Assembly: GCA_029582165.1 (NCBI GenBank)
Contig: CM055879.1
Coordinates: forward strand, 34,452,330-34,516,329
Length of the DNA: 64,000 bases
Origin: Portulaca oleracea
Lineage: Eukaryota > Streptophyta > Magnoliopsida > Caryophyllales > Portulacaceae
Direction: 5' to 3'
In this document: positions 45,738-58,641 of the stretch, one piece after another
Layout: each line of letters begins with the position of its first letter
Numbering within the stretch: the first letter of the stretch is position 1
Position numbers and translations under genes: made by a program
The notes under the pieces: model-generated
The model's input: only the letters and a program-made list of their open reading frames with translations
Databases searched by the model: none
Told to the model about the DNA's origin: nothing

Positions 45738-46724
45738 AGACTGGTTGTAGGATGACAATTCGATTATTTTTCACTAAATCTGACAAAATATGTTTAAAAA
45801 GATGAAAATGACTATTTATCTCTCTAATTTAACTCAATTTGTATCTTATCTTTCTTTGCGTCTTTTCCTCGCCCTCTTTATCTATAATTCCTTCATCTCA
45901 GTCCTCACCGTTTTTAGTCATCTCCTACTGCGAACACATCAATCGTCCATTTCTCTTGTCACTCCCCTTAAACCCATTTATTCTTCCACCTCCTCTTCCT
46001 CATGGTGTTTTCTAGTAAGTTTCTAGTATTAATTGTTGTTTTAGGGATTGAGCTGTGTGTGTTTTTCAATTTTTGGTGATTGAATTAGAATTTCATAGGA
46101 ATGGGGGAGTGACATTGAAATTCGATTTTGATTGAAGTGGGTGGTAGCTGCTCGTGGTGTTGGCGGTGTTTGCCAAATGGTGTACAAATGTGGTGGTAGG
46201 TGTTGGTGGTGACTTGGATGATAGTTTATGTAGTGAGTGAAAGACTTAATAGAGATGGCAGCAATGTAGTATGGAGAGACTGAAGACGGAGATGATGATA
46301 GTTCATGACAATTGCAAATTAATGAAGAAGAAAAAACTAATTAAATTTGGGCTGGGAGAGGGGGATCAAAGTTATGCATCCATAAAGTCAATTCTTAGCT
46401 AGATCTTCTTTTATCTGGTGAGATCATTTTATTTTATGTAACTAGATCATTTTCTATCCAAAACAAAAAAATCGTTAGGATTTTTCTTGTGCCTATAAAT
46501 TATCTTAGGTTTCAATAAACCTATTAAGTATTGAACCGGATATGTCATATAAAACAAAGTTTTGATTTCTATTGAAACGTACCTCCAAAACAGGACAAAA
46601 AAAAATTCTTCGTCCATAATATCCAATTACATAGAATTAAATAGACCCAACAAATATAATTTTCTTATTTCCTTTTATTTATTAAATTACTTGAAAATGA
46701 AAGCTACTATATAAAACTAATAAC

Positions 46725-46755
<31 letters not shown>

Positions 46756-47830
46756 TTGTTATTATTATGAAAATGCATTCATAAATTTGGAGAAAATATC
46801 AATATAATACGAGGTAATTAAGATAGAACATTGAAAATTGTAGAAAGTAAGAAAAACACAAATAAATTGGAATGAATCAGTTGTGAAAGAAAAGTTTTCC
46901 CAATATATATGATAGTGATTATCTTATCTTTTGAATTTATTTTTATTTATTTATTTATTTATTTATTTTACAGCTAGGTCAGTCTACTTTTAGACATGGA
47001 ACGGTAAATAACACTTTTAACGAGGGCTAAGAAGGATTGACAACCGTACCCGATGCCCCTACCCTCTTGCATTAAAATTGTGAGTACTTACCACTTGTAC
47101 AAGTGAGTCTCCTTGGTCACCCCTCGACCCACAAAGAAGAGGGAAAGGGGTTAGAATGCAAGGTTTTTCTTATTTTAGAAGTTGGCATGGCCAAATCAAT
47201 GCTTAAAATTTACACAAGAAATCATACAACACACCCTACTATATATCTAAATCACATGGAACAACAATTTTAAGCAAAATAAACTCCTAAGGGCATAAGA
47301 TAACTAAACTCAAATGATGTCTTATAGCATAATTTGAAGTCCCCTTCAATATACATCGGAATCAATACCTAATACAAGCATAAGGAGCATTAATCTCGAT
47401 ACTATGCGATCTTGACATGCACCAAGAAAAGACATATCTTTCTTTGAAATAGCCATATGTGATGTTTTCTTTGTGCTTTTAGACCTGTCTGCCTCCAAGT
47501 TACTAGCAACCTTCAACCATGACGCGTTGCCTAAACAAGTTCCTCATGTCTTGAAATTTGCTTTCGCATTAATTTTGCTCCCGACGATTTATACTCACAC
47601 ATTGCCTATTTCTTATGAGCACAAGTTTTTTTTTATTTTTTTTTTTATATATATGATTTCTAGATTGTCAATGGATGGTTTCTTTTGTCACCATAGAGGG
47701 TGTCCTCAATATAGAGACTATAAGACTTGTAAGAGTTAGTTTAGGGCTTAGGCTCTGGTTTTTTATATCGTTCCACATTGCATTTATCATATTTTTCACT
47801 TATTATAATTCTTCCATGTCATTCAGGGCA
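45738..47830. other. intergenic DNA, no gene seen
   Basis: AT-rich. It holds an (AAT)n run near 46725-46754 and an (ATTT)n run near 46945-46970. No gene is recognised; a GGTGGT-rich stretch at 46135-46215 is not coding in any familiar way. Confidence 0.35.
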
Positions 47831-48119
47831 TGTAAATTTCATGGGTATCTTGAGGTAAGGTAAATGATGAATTTTGGTAATATTTGGTAACTTTTTGTAA
47901 TTTTTGGTAACTTTTGGTAACTTTTGGTAATTTTATATCGGTAAATTTTTGTTTTTGAAATAAAAGGAAAAAATAAAAAAACCTACTTTACACATGTCAT
48001 GTGATTTTCGATAATTTTGGTAACTTTCGTAAATTTTGGTAACTTTTAGTAATTTTCGATAACTTTCGATAATTTATGGTAATTATTTACTTACCTCAAT
48101 CAACCTATGAAATTTACAG
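47831..48119. mobile_element. MITE with TGTAAATTTCAT ends and TTTTGGTAA core repeats
   Basis: The left end TGTAAATTTCATGGGTATCT and the right end, reverse complemented, TGTAAATTTCATAGGTTGAT are followed by TTGAGGTAAG in both. The interior is built of TTTTGGTAACTTTTGGTAA-like words. No target duplication was settled. Confidence 0.6.
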
Positions 48120-49309
48120 GGCCTCAATATCATTCCATACTTTATCACAGCAAGTATAATTTTCTTTATCCTCACTTTTCTTTCTCTACTTTTCATATTT
48201 TCTCTCCTCACATATCACATCAATTATTCTTACTACAAATTTTACCTTACCTTATCATACCATACTTTTCAAAACATTGTCATCTACTACACATCATCAA
48301 AAATAGTTTCAAAAGAAAGAAAAGGGCCGGGAAAACATACAGAAAGTGGAACAAATATTGAAAAGAGTGGGTTAAGAAAGCAGGAAGAAGCCAGACAAAG
48401 AGGGAGGGAGGTTGAAACAGGAAATGGAATCATTAATGGCGATATGGGAGCCAAGCTGAGGAAAGAGAATCAGCTGCAACTGCAACTGGAACATTACATT
48501 TCTTTTCACCAGCTTTAAACCTACACAAATTAACAATTTTCTTTTGAAAAAAAAGAAAGAGCATGCAGTGATGTACAGTAAATAAGTAGCTACACATACA
48601 GCCATGCCTGAGTAAATAAGGAAGGCATTTATTGCTGTGTATCATAAACAAGGGAATCTCATCAGAACTGATACACGTACATACATATTATACAGAGATA
48701 GCTACAAAGTTATTAACAACAAGGAAAACAAAACACCACTGTTGGTTGGTTGCCCATTCCCCTTTGGTTACCCCAGTCTCAGTTAAATTACATTAACTTC
48801 TCCTTTGCCCCAAAACCCCACCCTATTTATTCATCATTAGGGTTGTGCACCAGTGCCCTAGCAATGGTAGGGTAGGGTTAGGGTTAGGTAGGGTTTGGTA
48901 GGGTACCCCCCCCCCCCCCCAAAACCAATATAATTAACCAAAACAAAGCTAAGTTACACAGTAGGGTAGTACTACTCTTTGATCTCCTTAATGTTGCATT
49001 TATGGTATTAGGGCTGCCCCTGTTTCCTTCCCTTTGGAAAAGGTTGCCTCTCAGTAAATACGCACGTACTGTGTCTGTATATCTGTTTCTGGCTAACTGG
49101 TGAATTGTCTTCTTTACGTACCAGTTTTTTTACCCCCCCCAGGTCAAGATTCCTTTTTGCGGGGGTTTCAATGGTGATAAATACTTGTGATTAAAATGAA
49201 GTCGACATGAGTACAAGGATCAAAAGTTGAGTAGTTAGACTTGCTAATTAGGAGGAGTTAGGACCCATTTTGGCCCAGGGAAGAAGATTTGGGCTGTATT
49301 CAGCAAAAC
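48120..49309. other. intergenic DNA, no gene seen
   Basis: No recognisable gene. It contains GTAGGGTTAGGG-like telomeric words (48868-48905) followed by a C15 run (48906-48920), and a short C-run near 49133-49140. Confidence 0.35.
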
Positions 49310-50045
49310 TCCTAACGCACCATTTTTTTATGCGGTGAATTTGCGGTGGGTTAAGTTGCGGTGTGGTAAGTTGAGATGAGTTGTGATGGATTGCGGTAGA
49401 AATAATAAATGAGTGTTGAAATATTTTTACGAAAATGATAAACATCTTGACACAAGATGGTTCTTAACCATCTTGCATTTAATATAAAACACTCAGAAAA
49501 TTAAATGTAAATATATGTAAATTATTATAAAAGTAAGTTTCATTACTTTAAGGGTTATTATGACTTATAAATTATATAAAAATATTTATTTATTTATATA
49601 ATTATATTTTGTCATAAATATACAAATATGCACAAAATGTGCATTTTCTACTATGATTGATAAAATTAGGCTATCATTAATATTTTTGACCTAGAAAATA
49701 AATATTATACTCTTATATTTGATAAATATATATAATTATTTGAGAAAATATTATTAAAAATTAAAAAAATGTGAATTATGCACAATTCAAGATGGTTCTT
49801 AACCATCTTAAGTCAAGATGTGTTAGGCCATGTGTATCATTATCCATATTTTTATTAGGAAATATATTAAATAATAAATTAGTTGCGGTGGATTGCGGCA
49901 AGTTGTGGTGGAAATAATTTTGTGGATTTTATGGAAATATATTAAAAAAAAGGTAAATGGTAATTCGTGGTGAGTTGCGGTAGGTTGCAGTAAGTTGCGG
50001 TAAATTACGGTCCGGTAACTTGCGGTACCTCATAAAAGAACAGGG
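49310..50045. mobile_element. Tourist-like MITE, TATGCGGT family, copy 3, split by a nested element
   Basis: The right end reverse complemented is CCCTGTTCTTTTATGAGG. The left end is diverged (CGCACCATTTTTTTATGCGGT). The interior on both sides is made of GTTGCGGTG/TTGCGGTAAG words, the same as in the copies at 3746 and 62282. The element at 49443-49820 is inserted within it. The TSD is not clear on the left. Confidence 0.55.
49443..49820. mobile_element. nested MITE whose inverted repeats are themselves palindromic
   Basis: The left end is CATCTTGACACAAGATGG, the right end reverse complemented CATCTTGACTTAAGATGG. Each terminus also contains AAGATGGTTCTTAACCATCTT, which folds on itself. A fragment of the same terminus (TTAACCATCTTAAATCAAGATG-like) recurs near 43342-43362. 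Confidence 0.6.
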
Positions 50046-50417
50046 ATATTCAGCATTTTGATAAAGTTAAAATTTTCACTGGACAATTAACTTTCAATGA
50101 TCTAGCGTTTCAATTTAAGTCATTAATAAAGTTAACGGTTAACGTTTGAAATAATATTTATTCTTTTGCCACAAAATGCCTACAGAAATATTGTCTTTGG
50201 AAATAATTTGTAACATTTTGATTGTACCTCTCATGAATCGCGGACATAGGGGATCTATAGGTGTATTGGACACCCTTAGCCAAAGAAAAATTTGTGTTTC
50301 TTGAATATTATTCGGAATAAATTTTCTTAATTGGAGCAAATGGACACCGTAAAAAAATCACAAAAAACATAATAGGGGTATCCAATTTAGTAGCAACCCA
50401 AAACCCCTAAAATAGTA

Positions 50418-50666
50418 CTCCCTCCGTCCTAAATAAATTATCCAAGTTTGACTAATTAGGTAATTTAACTTTTGACCGTTAATTATCAAATTATATGATG
50501 AGTTATTATACAAGACTACTGCTATTAGATTTGTGATGAATAATATTTTTATTTTATTACAATATTATTAGTCTTGTTAAGATAAAACATGAAAAACTAA
50601 CGGTCAAAGTGCTGCATCGAAGACCATGAAAAAGTTAATTGGACAAGTTAATTGGGGCAGAGGGAG
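50418..50666. mobile_element. Stowaway MITE
   Basis: Starts CTCCCTCCGTCCTAAATAAA, ends TTAATTGGGGCAGAGGGAG, TA on both sides. Confidence 0.88.
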
Positions 50667-51208
50667 TACCAAATTATTTTTTTATAAACAAAAAGTGTAA
50701 GCCAATAAATTTGGTAATTAAGTATTAGTACAAGTTTAAGATATAAATATCTAATTAATGTGAACTTTCAATTTATTTAGTGGACATATTTATGTGAAAT
50801 TTTGTTAAACTTGTGAATATATTTATTTAATATTTATTTTTATTTTTATTGTTATTCATTTAATTTTTATTATTTAATTTTTCAAAAGCGCTTATATTAT
50901 AACAAGTATATTGGACACCCCTAAATTGAATGTCTGAATCCGTCACTGATCGCGGATGTTATCGATAACTATTAGAGGGATTGATTACTCGTCCACAAAT
51001 TACCATAAGTGCTTTCGGTGTACTTTCTGCTCATTCACATACTACTTAGGAAAATGTTCAAGGAGATTACTTATCCTTCAATTGTTTTCCTAAACCAAAG
51101 GTGGACAGTTAAGTCAAACTTTATATCACTTTACACTAATTGGTTAGCTCAACCGTCAAGTTTACTGAACGCACTTTTTTAAACGCTAATTTGAAGAGCT
51201 ATCTTATA
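50667..51208. other. intergenic DNA, no gene seen
   Basis: Noncoding, AT-rich. Confidence 0.35.
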
Positions 51209-51465
51209 CTCCCTCCGTTCCATATTAATTGTCATAATTTTGACTTTCACGGTCTTCAATATCATTCTTTGATTGATAATTTCTTGCATAATATGTTATT
51301 AACAATTGCAGTATTATACTTGTATGATAATATTTTTCGTTACAAATCTAATGGTAGTAATTTTATATAGCAATTCATTGTATATATTGAGAAATTTATG
51401 GTCAAAATTTTTGAAGTTCGACTGCACAATTTTCAAAGACGACAATTAATATGGAACGGAGGGAG
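51209..51465. mobile_element. Stowaway MITE
   Basis: Starts CTCCCTCCGTTCCATATTAA and ends TTAATATGGAACGGAGGGAG, a perfect 20-bp inverted pair between TA dinucleotides. The closest to an intact copy of the TTCCATATTAATTG subfamily. Confidence 0.92.
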
Positions 51466-52530
51466 TAATCGCTAAAAAAGGGGTTAACTTTATGTTACTG
51501 CTGAAGACTCTCAAATGTGAAGCTTCACTACATTGTTCTCCATAGGCCTCAAAACTTCATCGCCATTGTTGCTTGCAAGTGGTATTATTGTTATCTAAGG
51601 CTTCTTTAGTTGATTGAGTACAACTCTAATTTTAGTTTATTTAGTCCTTACTCCTCCAACCCTTTTATTAGCATACATTAACCTGAAAAATCAAATCAGA
51701 TACTCAAAAAATCTAACTCCCTGTAAATACAATGTTTTTACATACCCTTTCCTACTTAACTACTAAACACTCGGCATATTCACGCCAATTAATATAATTC
51801 CTCCAACCATTGTTCGTCAGAAAAAAAAAATCAATTAAACACGAATTTTATTAACCTTTTAACTTCAGCTTTTTCTTCTATAAAGGAGAGTTAGAAAGCT
51901 TCGTCAGCATAATCATCAAAAAAGTTAGAATGCATATTTTCGACCTTTCATTTTGGTTGGGCCATAATTCTATATATGACCATGGCCCATATAACAAAGT
52001 CAGCCCGACTAAAGTGACAATTGAAATAATGCCTATGTTACTATATAAGTCCATTAGTCAACCATCTCAAATGAGTACTATGTGACATATGGATTTCGCC
52101 TCTAGCAGTTTTTGCAGCCGACATAGATTTTGGCCCAAATGAGCTAAACTAGCATTTCAGACAGAGTTCAACAAATCATATGTAGCAGTAGCCAGTAGTA
52201 TATGATATATTTTTTAAAAAAGAAATATTTTAAATTTAAAAAGTAGAAATGAGTTTTTATTATTGTAGAATAATTGACATGAAATTTCAAAAAGTATGGA
52301 TGATGGGTGATGTCGAAGGGGTAGACCCTCACTTAATTTCAAAAATTTGGATTGCTATTACATTTGCTCTTAGCATCTTCTTTTTTAAAACGGATAAATA
52401 ACTCAAATAAGAATACAAGAAGATTTGGGGGACTCTTTTGTCACAACATCTTAAATTGCCCGCACATAAAATCAAAGAAAAAAAAACTAAAGACTATGGG
52501 CTTGGTCTTTATATTGGTACATTAGTTTTA
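51466..52530. other. intergenic DNA, no gene seen
   Basis: Noncoding, AT-rich; no exon or repeat structure recognised. Confidence 0.35.
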
Positions 52531-52719
52531 GGCTATGTTCTTTGGTTAAGTTGGATATAACTCTCCCAACTTATACCTAACTTATCCAAACTTATCCAAA
52601 ACTAACATAATTTCTCAAAAAAACATCCACTCTAAAAATACAATTCCCCAAAAAAATATCATAACTTATCCTAATTTATCCATTTAAACCTGAAAATAAC
52701 CTAACCAAAGAACAGGACC
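52531..52719. mobile_element. Tourist-like MITE, TGTTCTTTGGTTA variant
   Basis: Ends GGCTATGTTCTTTGGTTAAG and, reverse complemented, GGTCCTGTTCTTTGGTTAGG, flanked by TTA on both sides (52528-52530, 52720-52722). The interior repeats AACTTATCC words. It shares the TGTTCTTT core with the TATGCGG copies but differs beyond it. Confidence 0.75.
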
Positions 52720-53127
52720 TTAATCATACCTTACCTTAACTAGTTTATCTTACTTACATTACCATTCAAAAGAAAAATATTACACCTTTAGATAATTCAT
52801 ATTTAAATTTTTTTGTTCAACTTATATAATTTGTTTAAAAATAAAAAGGAAATAGGTAATATGATATTTACCTACTTCCATTATTTTTCTTACCTGACTT
52901 TTATTATATTGTCTTACCTTATCTAACTTAATTCAATATATAAAGAACAACCCTGCTACAATTTCAAATAATAACGGAAGATTATAGCAGACTTGCATGC
53001 ACGCAGTGTTGCAATATCCAACTAGCTAGCAGCATGAAAAGATAATTACCTTTTGAACAAGTACTATGTTGTCTACTCTACAAGGTACTGGAATCACCTT
53101 AATTATTATAATTAGGGAATGCCATAT

Positions 53128-53332
53128 TGTGAAGATAGTTACCTGTATCTTATTCTTGTAAATACTAGTCTAAGATATTTTATTAAGTTTGTTAGAGCTG
53201 CTGCCAGGTCAGCTTAGGAGGTTGGATTCATTTGTGTATATAAATCATTGTTGCTGTATATTTTCATATACACATATAACAAATTCCTCACTCTCTCTCC
53301 CGATACATACATTCTCTCTCTACTTTTCTTCA
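53128..53332 (+). repeat. 5' LTR of the copia element
   Basis: 205 bp, TG...CA ends. A TATA-like GTATATAAATC at about 53237 and a CTCTCTCTC leader near the end would be its promoter and R/U5 part. Confidence 0.93.
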
Positions 53333-53344
53333 TGGTATCAGAGC
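53333..53344 (+). promoter_or_regulatory. primer binding site (tRNA-iMet)
   Basis: TGGTATCAGAGC immediately follows the LTR, complementary to the 3' end of plant initiator tRNA-Met. Confidence 0.9.
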
Positions 53345-54222
53345 ATCGAGGAGATTTCGATCCTTGATTTTGCTCATTCTTTCCACTCTGATATTTTGCT
53401 TCTGTCAATTTGTTGTCAATCAACACCTTCTTGATCATCAATTGATCAATTTCTCTCCTGAATCTCTATGGATTCGAAAATTCCATTCTGGAGATTCAAG
53501 CTGGACTGAAAATTTCAGCCTTAAATCAGTGAGGTAGTTACGATGATCCTCTGTTTCTTTCTAGTTCGATCACGCTGGCATGCAATTGATCGCTAAGCAA
53601 TTTGATGGGAGCAACTTCATCCTTCGAGCAGATCGCTCGTCGTGCACTCGGAACCAAAACCAAATTAGGTTTTATTGATGGTTCGTGCAAATGTCCAGAA
53701 TCATCTCCGATTATATGAGGTGGATAAGGTGTGATAGCATGGTGACATGTTGGATCCTTAATTCGCTAGTTCCGAAATTTGAGCGTTCACATACATCAAA
53801 CATCAAAAGAGTTGTGGTCCGAGATCGCGAGCGATTTCGCCAAACTAATGGACCTCTCTTGTACCAATTGAAGAAAGAATGGTCGATTTGGCGCAAGGAA
53901 ACAATTCAATCATCATTACTATAATCGAATGAAGCGAATTTGGGATGAACTTCAATCGGTGGATCTGCGCCTCAATGTTCTTGCGGTGCGATGAAAAGCT
54001 GCGAATGTGATTTGTTGAAGAGAATTTCCGAATTGGAAATGAGAAATCGCCTCATCTGATTTCGATGGGATTGAGCAGTGGATATGATCAAACAAGAGGA
54101 TGATCATCGCCATGGACCCTTTGCCACCTCTAAATCGTGTTTACTACATCCTACAACAAATTGAGAAGCACGTGAAATCACGGATGTGATTAATGTGAAG
54201 GAAGATGTAGCTATGGAGGCCT

Positions 54223-54939
54223 ATGTCATCCATAAATCGCCAAGATGCGAGGACTGGTTCCGTTCCTGGAAGGAAGGAATCCAAGAAGGGAAAACTTGAT
54301 CTATTTTGTGACTACTGCAAAACTCGAGGTCATACGATAGATAAATGCTTTAAAATCCATGGTTATCCAGACTGGTTCAAAGGAGAACGCAAAACTAGCG
54401 TGAAGACTGCTGCTCAAGTGATTGGAGATTCTTCTGAGACTGTCCTTGAGACTCCATTGGCAGATGATTACAATAACATGAAGACCAAAGTGGATTCTAC
54501 TTTGATCCAAACACTGTGTAATGAAGTTCTCAAGGCTCTAAAGGATAAGGGAATAGATCGTGTTGGAAGCTCTAGCAACTTTGCTGGTAAGGTCTCAACT
54601 CCAACTGTTTTTTCAAATAATGTGAATCTTCATCGTGACACCGGTATGGTAGGTTGGATAGTTGATTCAGGGGCCTCAGATCACATGTCACCCTATTTGG
54701 AGTTGTTTGAAAATAGGAAGGTTTTATCCAAACCTATTTTAGTTGGTCTCCCTGATGGAAGGTTGAAGGAGGTTAAGATCATTGGCAACATTAGAATACA
54801 TACTAACATAATGTTGCAAGATGTGCTATTTGTACTGAGTTCAAGTTTAACTCGTTGTCTATTGGCAAGTTACTTGATGATTCGACTTTATGGTCGAATT
54901 CACTCGGTTTGGGTGTTATTTTCAGGACCTTATTACTAA
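54223..54939 (+). pseudogene. copia gag 3' part and protease
   Basis: Open frame with the CCHC zinc knuckle CDYCKTRGHTIDKC and the aspartic protease active site WIVDSGASDHM. The gag capsid part expected upstream (53460-54220) is not open in any frame. The frame leaves the conserved path near 54830-54900 and integrase continues in another frame. Confidence 0.8.
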
Positions 54940-56896
54940 ATCCTGTGTGGCTTTTGGGAATAAGGTTGCTGGCTTATACAAACTTGATGGAAATCATGCT
55001 CAAGTTGCAGCTGTGGTTCATGACAGTAAGGCAGATTTTGTTGACTCTAGTGTCACAGGTTGTAATAAGGGGTTGAATAAGCATCTGTTACATGCTAGGC
55101 TAGGGCATTGTTCTTGGTCTAAGCTAAAGCGAATTCCGGGCTGTGAGATACATTGTTTAGACAATGAACATTGTGAGACTTGTATGTTGTCAAAGTTTCA
55201 CCGATTGCCTTTTCCGAAAAGTGCTTCAATTGCTTTACAGCCATTTGAGCTCATACATATGGATTTGTGGGGACCCTATAGGGTAGCAGATGTTGATGGA
55301 GCTCATTACTTTCTTACTGTACTTGATGATTGTACTAGATGTACTTGGACGTTTTTGCTTCAAAATAAAATGCAAGTTGTTACTCAGATTAAGCATTTTA
55401 TTGCTTATACTAAGACTCAATTTGGAAGATGTGTGAAAGCTATTAGAAGTGACAATGGCTCAGAATTTATTCAAGGCCAATGTGTTGAGTTTTTTGGTAG
55501 TCATGGGATTGTTCATTATAAGAGTGTCCCCGGTACTCCTCAACAGAATGGTAGGGTTGAGAGGAAGCACAGGCACCTTGTTGAGACTGCTAGGGCTCTT
55601 AGGGTTCATGCCAATCTTCCACTCAAATTTTGGGGACCTTGCATCTTAGCTGCTACTCATATAATCAATAAATTGCCATCAGCTGTTCTTGGTTGGAAAA
55701 CACCTTTTGAGAAGTTGCATGGCAGGTTACCTACATACAATGAGTTGAGAGTGATTGGGAGTCTTTGTTACTGCTTGAATTTGTCCTGTAAGGATAAATT
55801 TAAAAAAAAAGGGAGGAAATGTATACTCATCGGCTACCCCTCTCATCAAAAGGCTTATAGGTTGTATGACTTGGAAACTCATAAGACTATTGTGAGTAGA
55901 GATGTGAGGTTTTACGAGGATGTTTTACCCTTCAAACACAACCATGTTGATAGTTCTTCACCCTCTACTTCATCATTTTTTCCTGACCATCCCGCACTTA
56001 TTCCCTCTGATCCAACACCCGTGTCTGACATGTCTTCCTCATCCACAAATGATTGTAATTCTCCATCTTTATGTGATGATTCGGTTCATGAAGATTCTAC
56101 CTCATCTCCTGATATTGCAGCGAGGCGGACACCTCCTGCTACACCTCCTCGTAGATCTACGAGAACCACTAAACCACCTGCTTGGTTAAATGACTACGCC
56201 CACACGGCTGTAAAATATCCTTTGTTTGTTCCAGCAGATTTCGCTCATCTACAGCCGGAATACATTGCTTCATTGTTTCATGCGTTGTCTGTTCCAGAGC
56301 CATCCACTTATGACTGTGCCAAGGGTGATCCTCGTTGGGAGGATGCCATGCAAAAGGAACTTGCTGCATTAGAAGCTAATGAAACCTGGGAAATCGCTGA
56401 TTTGCCTAAGGGAAAACAAGCCATTGGCTCCAAGTGGCATTACAAGGTGAAATATAAATCTGATGGGACTATTGATAAGTTCAAGGCTAGATTTGTTGTC
56501 CGAGGATTCACTCAAATCAAGGACAAGGACTATAAACACACATTCTCCCGGTCGCGGTCGTTGCCCAGCGCGCATCTTGATTGCTTTAGCTCTTTCGCAG
56601 GCTGGCCCTTGCATCATTGGGACGTTAATAACGCCTTTCTTCATGGCCATTTAGATGAAGAAGTGTACATTTTACCTCCCAAAGGGTATGACATACCTCC
56701 GGAAAGTGTGCAAGCTTCGCAAATCGTTGTATGGGTGAAACAAGCATCGAGGCAATGGAATCTTGAGTTGACTAAGTTCTTCAAAAGTCTTGGATTTGGC
56801 GGTCTAAACAAGATTATTCCCTTTTCACCAAGTCTCATGGAGATACTTTTATTGCGGCTTTGGTATATGTCGATGATATGTTGCTTATCGCAATGA
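54890..56896 (+). pseudogene. copia integrase and N-terminal reverse transcriptase part
   Basis: Contains the pre-integrase zinc site (HARLGHCS...CETC), integrase acidic residues (HMDLWGPY, RSDNGSEF, PQQNGRVERKHR) and the GKKGRK/FYEDV C-terminal region. It then enters the RT domain (WEDAMQKELAALEANETWE, KFKARFVVRG, WDVNNAFLHG). Around 56540-56600 the residues depart from the family and return, which suggests compensating indels. The YVDDM codons near 56865 lie in a different frame, so another frameshift precedes them. Confidence 0.85.
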
Positions 56897-57255
56897 TGAC
56901 TTTGCAATTTCTTTGGTGAAACATGAACTTGATAGAGCCTTCACTATCAAGGATCTTGGTCGCTAGGTATTTTTGGGTATTGAGATTGCTAGGTCCTCAA
57001 TCGACCATTCTTAACCGGAGGAAATATATTCGATATCTTGACAGATGCGGGACTCTGGTTTGTAAACGATGTCCAACCCATCGCCCACTAATCTTGACTT
57101 ACTCGATACAGAGATATTCTTGCACATGACGACATGTATAGAAGATTAGTCGTGATTACTTTATCTAAATTTGACGCGACATAAGTTTTCTTTGTGCAAC
57201 ACTTAAGTCGATTCTTAGCTCTCAGAGTCAACCTCACCTAGATGCTGCATTTCAT

Positions 57256-57816
57256 GTGCTCAAGTACCTCAAGGGCACTATCAATAACGGTCTATTCTTC
57301 CCCGTTCAATCATCTTTACAGTTAACCGGTTACTCCGATGCTGATTGGGCCAGATGTTCTTTTAGTAGAAAGTCGGTTACCGGTTATGGTGTCTTTTTGG
57401 GAGATGCATTGGTGTCATGGAAGACCAAGAAGCAGAAAACCACATCTAAATCCTCGGCAGAATCTGAATACAGAAGTATGTCTTCTACTGCTAGTGAATT
57501 GGTATGGGTTGCAGGTTTGCTAAAGGATTTGCATATTCAGGTTAATTTCCCGGTTTCCTTGATATGCGACAATAAAGCTGCACAACATATTGCCGCCAAT
57601 CCTGTATTCCACAATCGCACCAAACATTTGGATGTGGATTGCCATTATGTACGAGATAGAGTTCAAGAAGGTTTTCTTCAGACAAGCCATGTTCCATCTA
57701 AGTTTCAACTTGCTGATATATTTACGAAACCTTTAGGAGCTGCTCAACACCAGTTTCTATCTTTCAAGCTTGGTCTTGTAGATCCTTCACAAGTCAAGCT
57801 TGAGGGGGGAGTGTGA
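57256..57816 (+). pseudogene. copia RNase H domain
   Basis: Open frame with LKYLKGTINNGLFF, YSDADWARC, KSVTGYGVFLG, SSAESEYRSMS and DNKAAQHIAANPVFHNRTKH, the standard C-terminal copia RNase H, stopping 1-5 bases inside the 3' LTR. The connection to the RT (56897-57255) is degenerate. Confidence 0.85.
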
Positions 57817-58016
57817 AGATAGTTACCTGTATCTTATTCTTGTAAATACTAGTCTAAGATATTTTATTAAGTTTGTTAGAGCTGCTGCCAGGTCAGCTTA
57901 GGAGGTTGGATTCATTTGTGTATATAAATCATTGTTGCTGTATATTTTCATATACACATATAACAAATTCCTCACTCTCTCTCCCGATACATACATTCTC
58001 TCTCTACTTTTCTTCA
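57812..58016 (+). repeat. 3' LTR of the copia element
   Basis: Same length as the 5' LTR and, by eye, the same sequence. Preceded by the polypurine tract at 57800-57811. Confidence 0.93.
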
Positions 58017-58332
58017 CATATGGCCATCTCTGCAAAATCCAGGATCAACAAAACCCATAAACAATGCAATTAGCCACTAATTAGATTATGTAAGCGGCTA
58101 CCGATTAAAATAATTAAGCAATCAGAGGGATTAGTTGTTGCACCCATTACAGCTTAACAGGTGGGGGATAATGGTCGGCTGATTAAGCACACAACGTAAT
58201 TCAGATAATTCCACGTGGTAGAAGATGCACCCTGTCACAGTCTTGTGGGCCCCCTAGCTTGTTGATTCACATTTACTGCTTCCAAATTCTCCGCTTCTCA
58301 AAAATTATCACTGGTTCACACCACTGGTGCTA

Positions 58333-58546
58333 CCTCCGTCTCAAAATGTTTGTCTGTTAACTAAATTTTAATTGTTAATTATTCACAAATTATAATGAAT
58401 TAAAATATGAATTCATTACCATTTGAAAGATAATTTGGTAAAGATTAATTACAATGACGATAATTTTATATTGTAACTCATTATAATTTGTGAGTAACTC
58501 ACGGTCAAAATTTAATTAACGGATAAATATTTTGAAACGGAGATAG
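58333..58546. mobile_element. Stowaway MITE
   Basis: TA-flanked CCTCCGTCTCAAAATGTTTG on the left and AAATATTTTGAAACGGAGATAG on the right. Confidence 0.8.
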
Positions 58547-58641
58547 TACTAAAGTCCTGATTTTACTTGACTACAGTTTACAAGAATATCACGCATTCAC
58601 GGTTTCAAACGCTCTTTTCTGTGTGTATTTTAAAATTACTA

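Larger units (their letters stand above)
53128..58016 (+). mobile_element. Ty1-copia LTR retrotransposon, structurally complete but coding-defective
   Basis: Two 205-bp LTRs (53128-53332 and 57812-58016) start TGTGAAGATAG and end TCTTCA; by eye they are identical. Target duplication CATAT lies at 53123-53127 and 58017-58021. TGGTATCAGAGC directly after the left LTR is the usual plant copia primer site for initiator tRNA-Met, and a purine tract TTGAGGGGGGAG precedes the right LTR. Coding order gag zinc knuckle, protease, integrase, reverse transcriptase, RNase H is that of Ty1-copia. The gag front and parts of the RT are degenerate, with several frameshifts. Confidence 0.95.
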
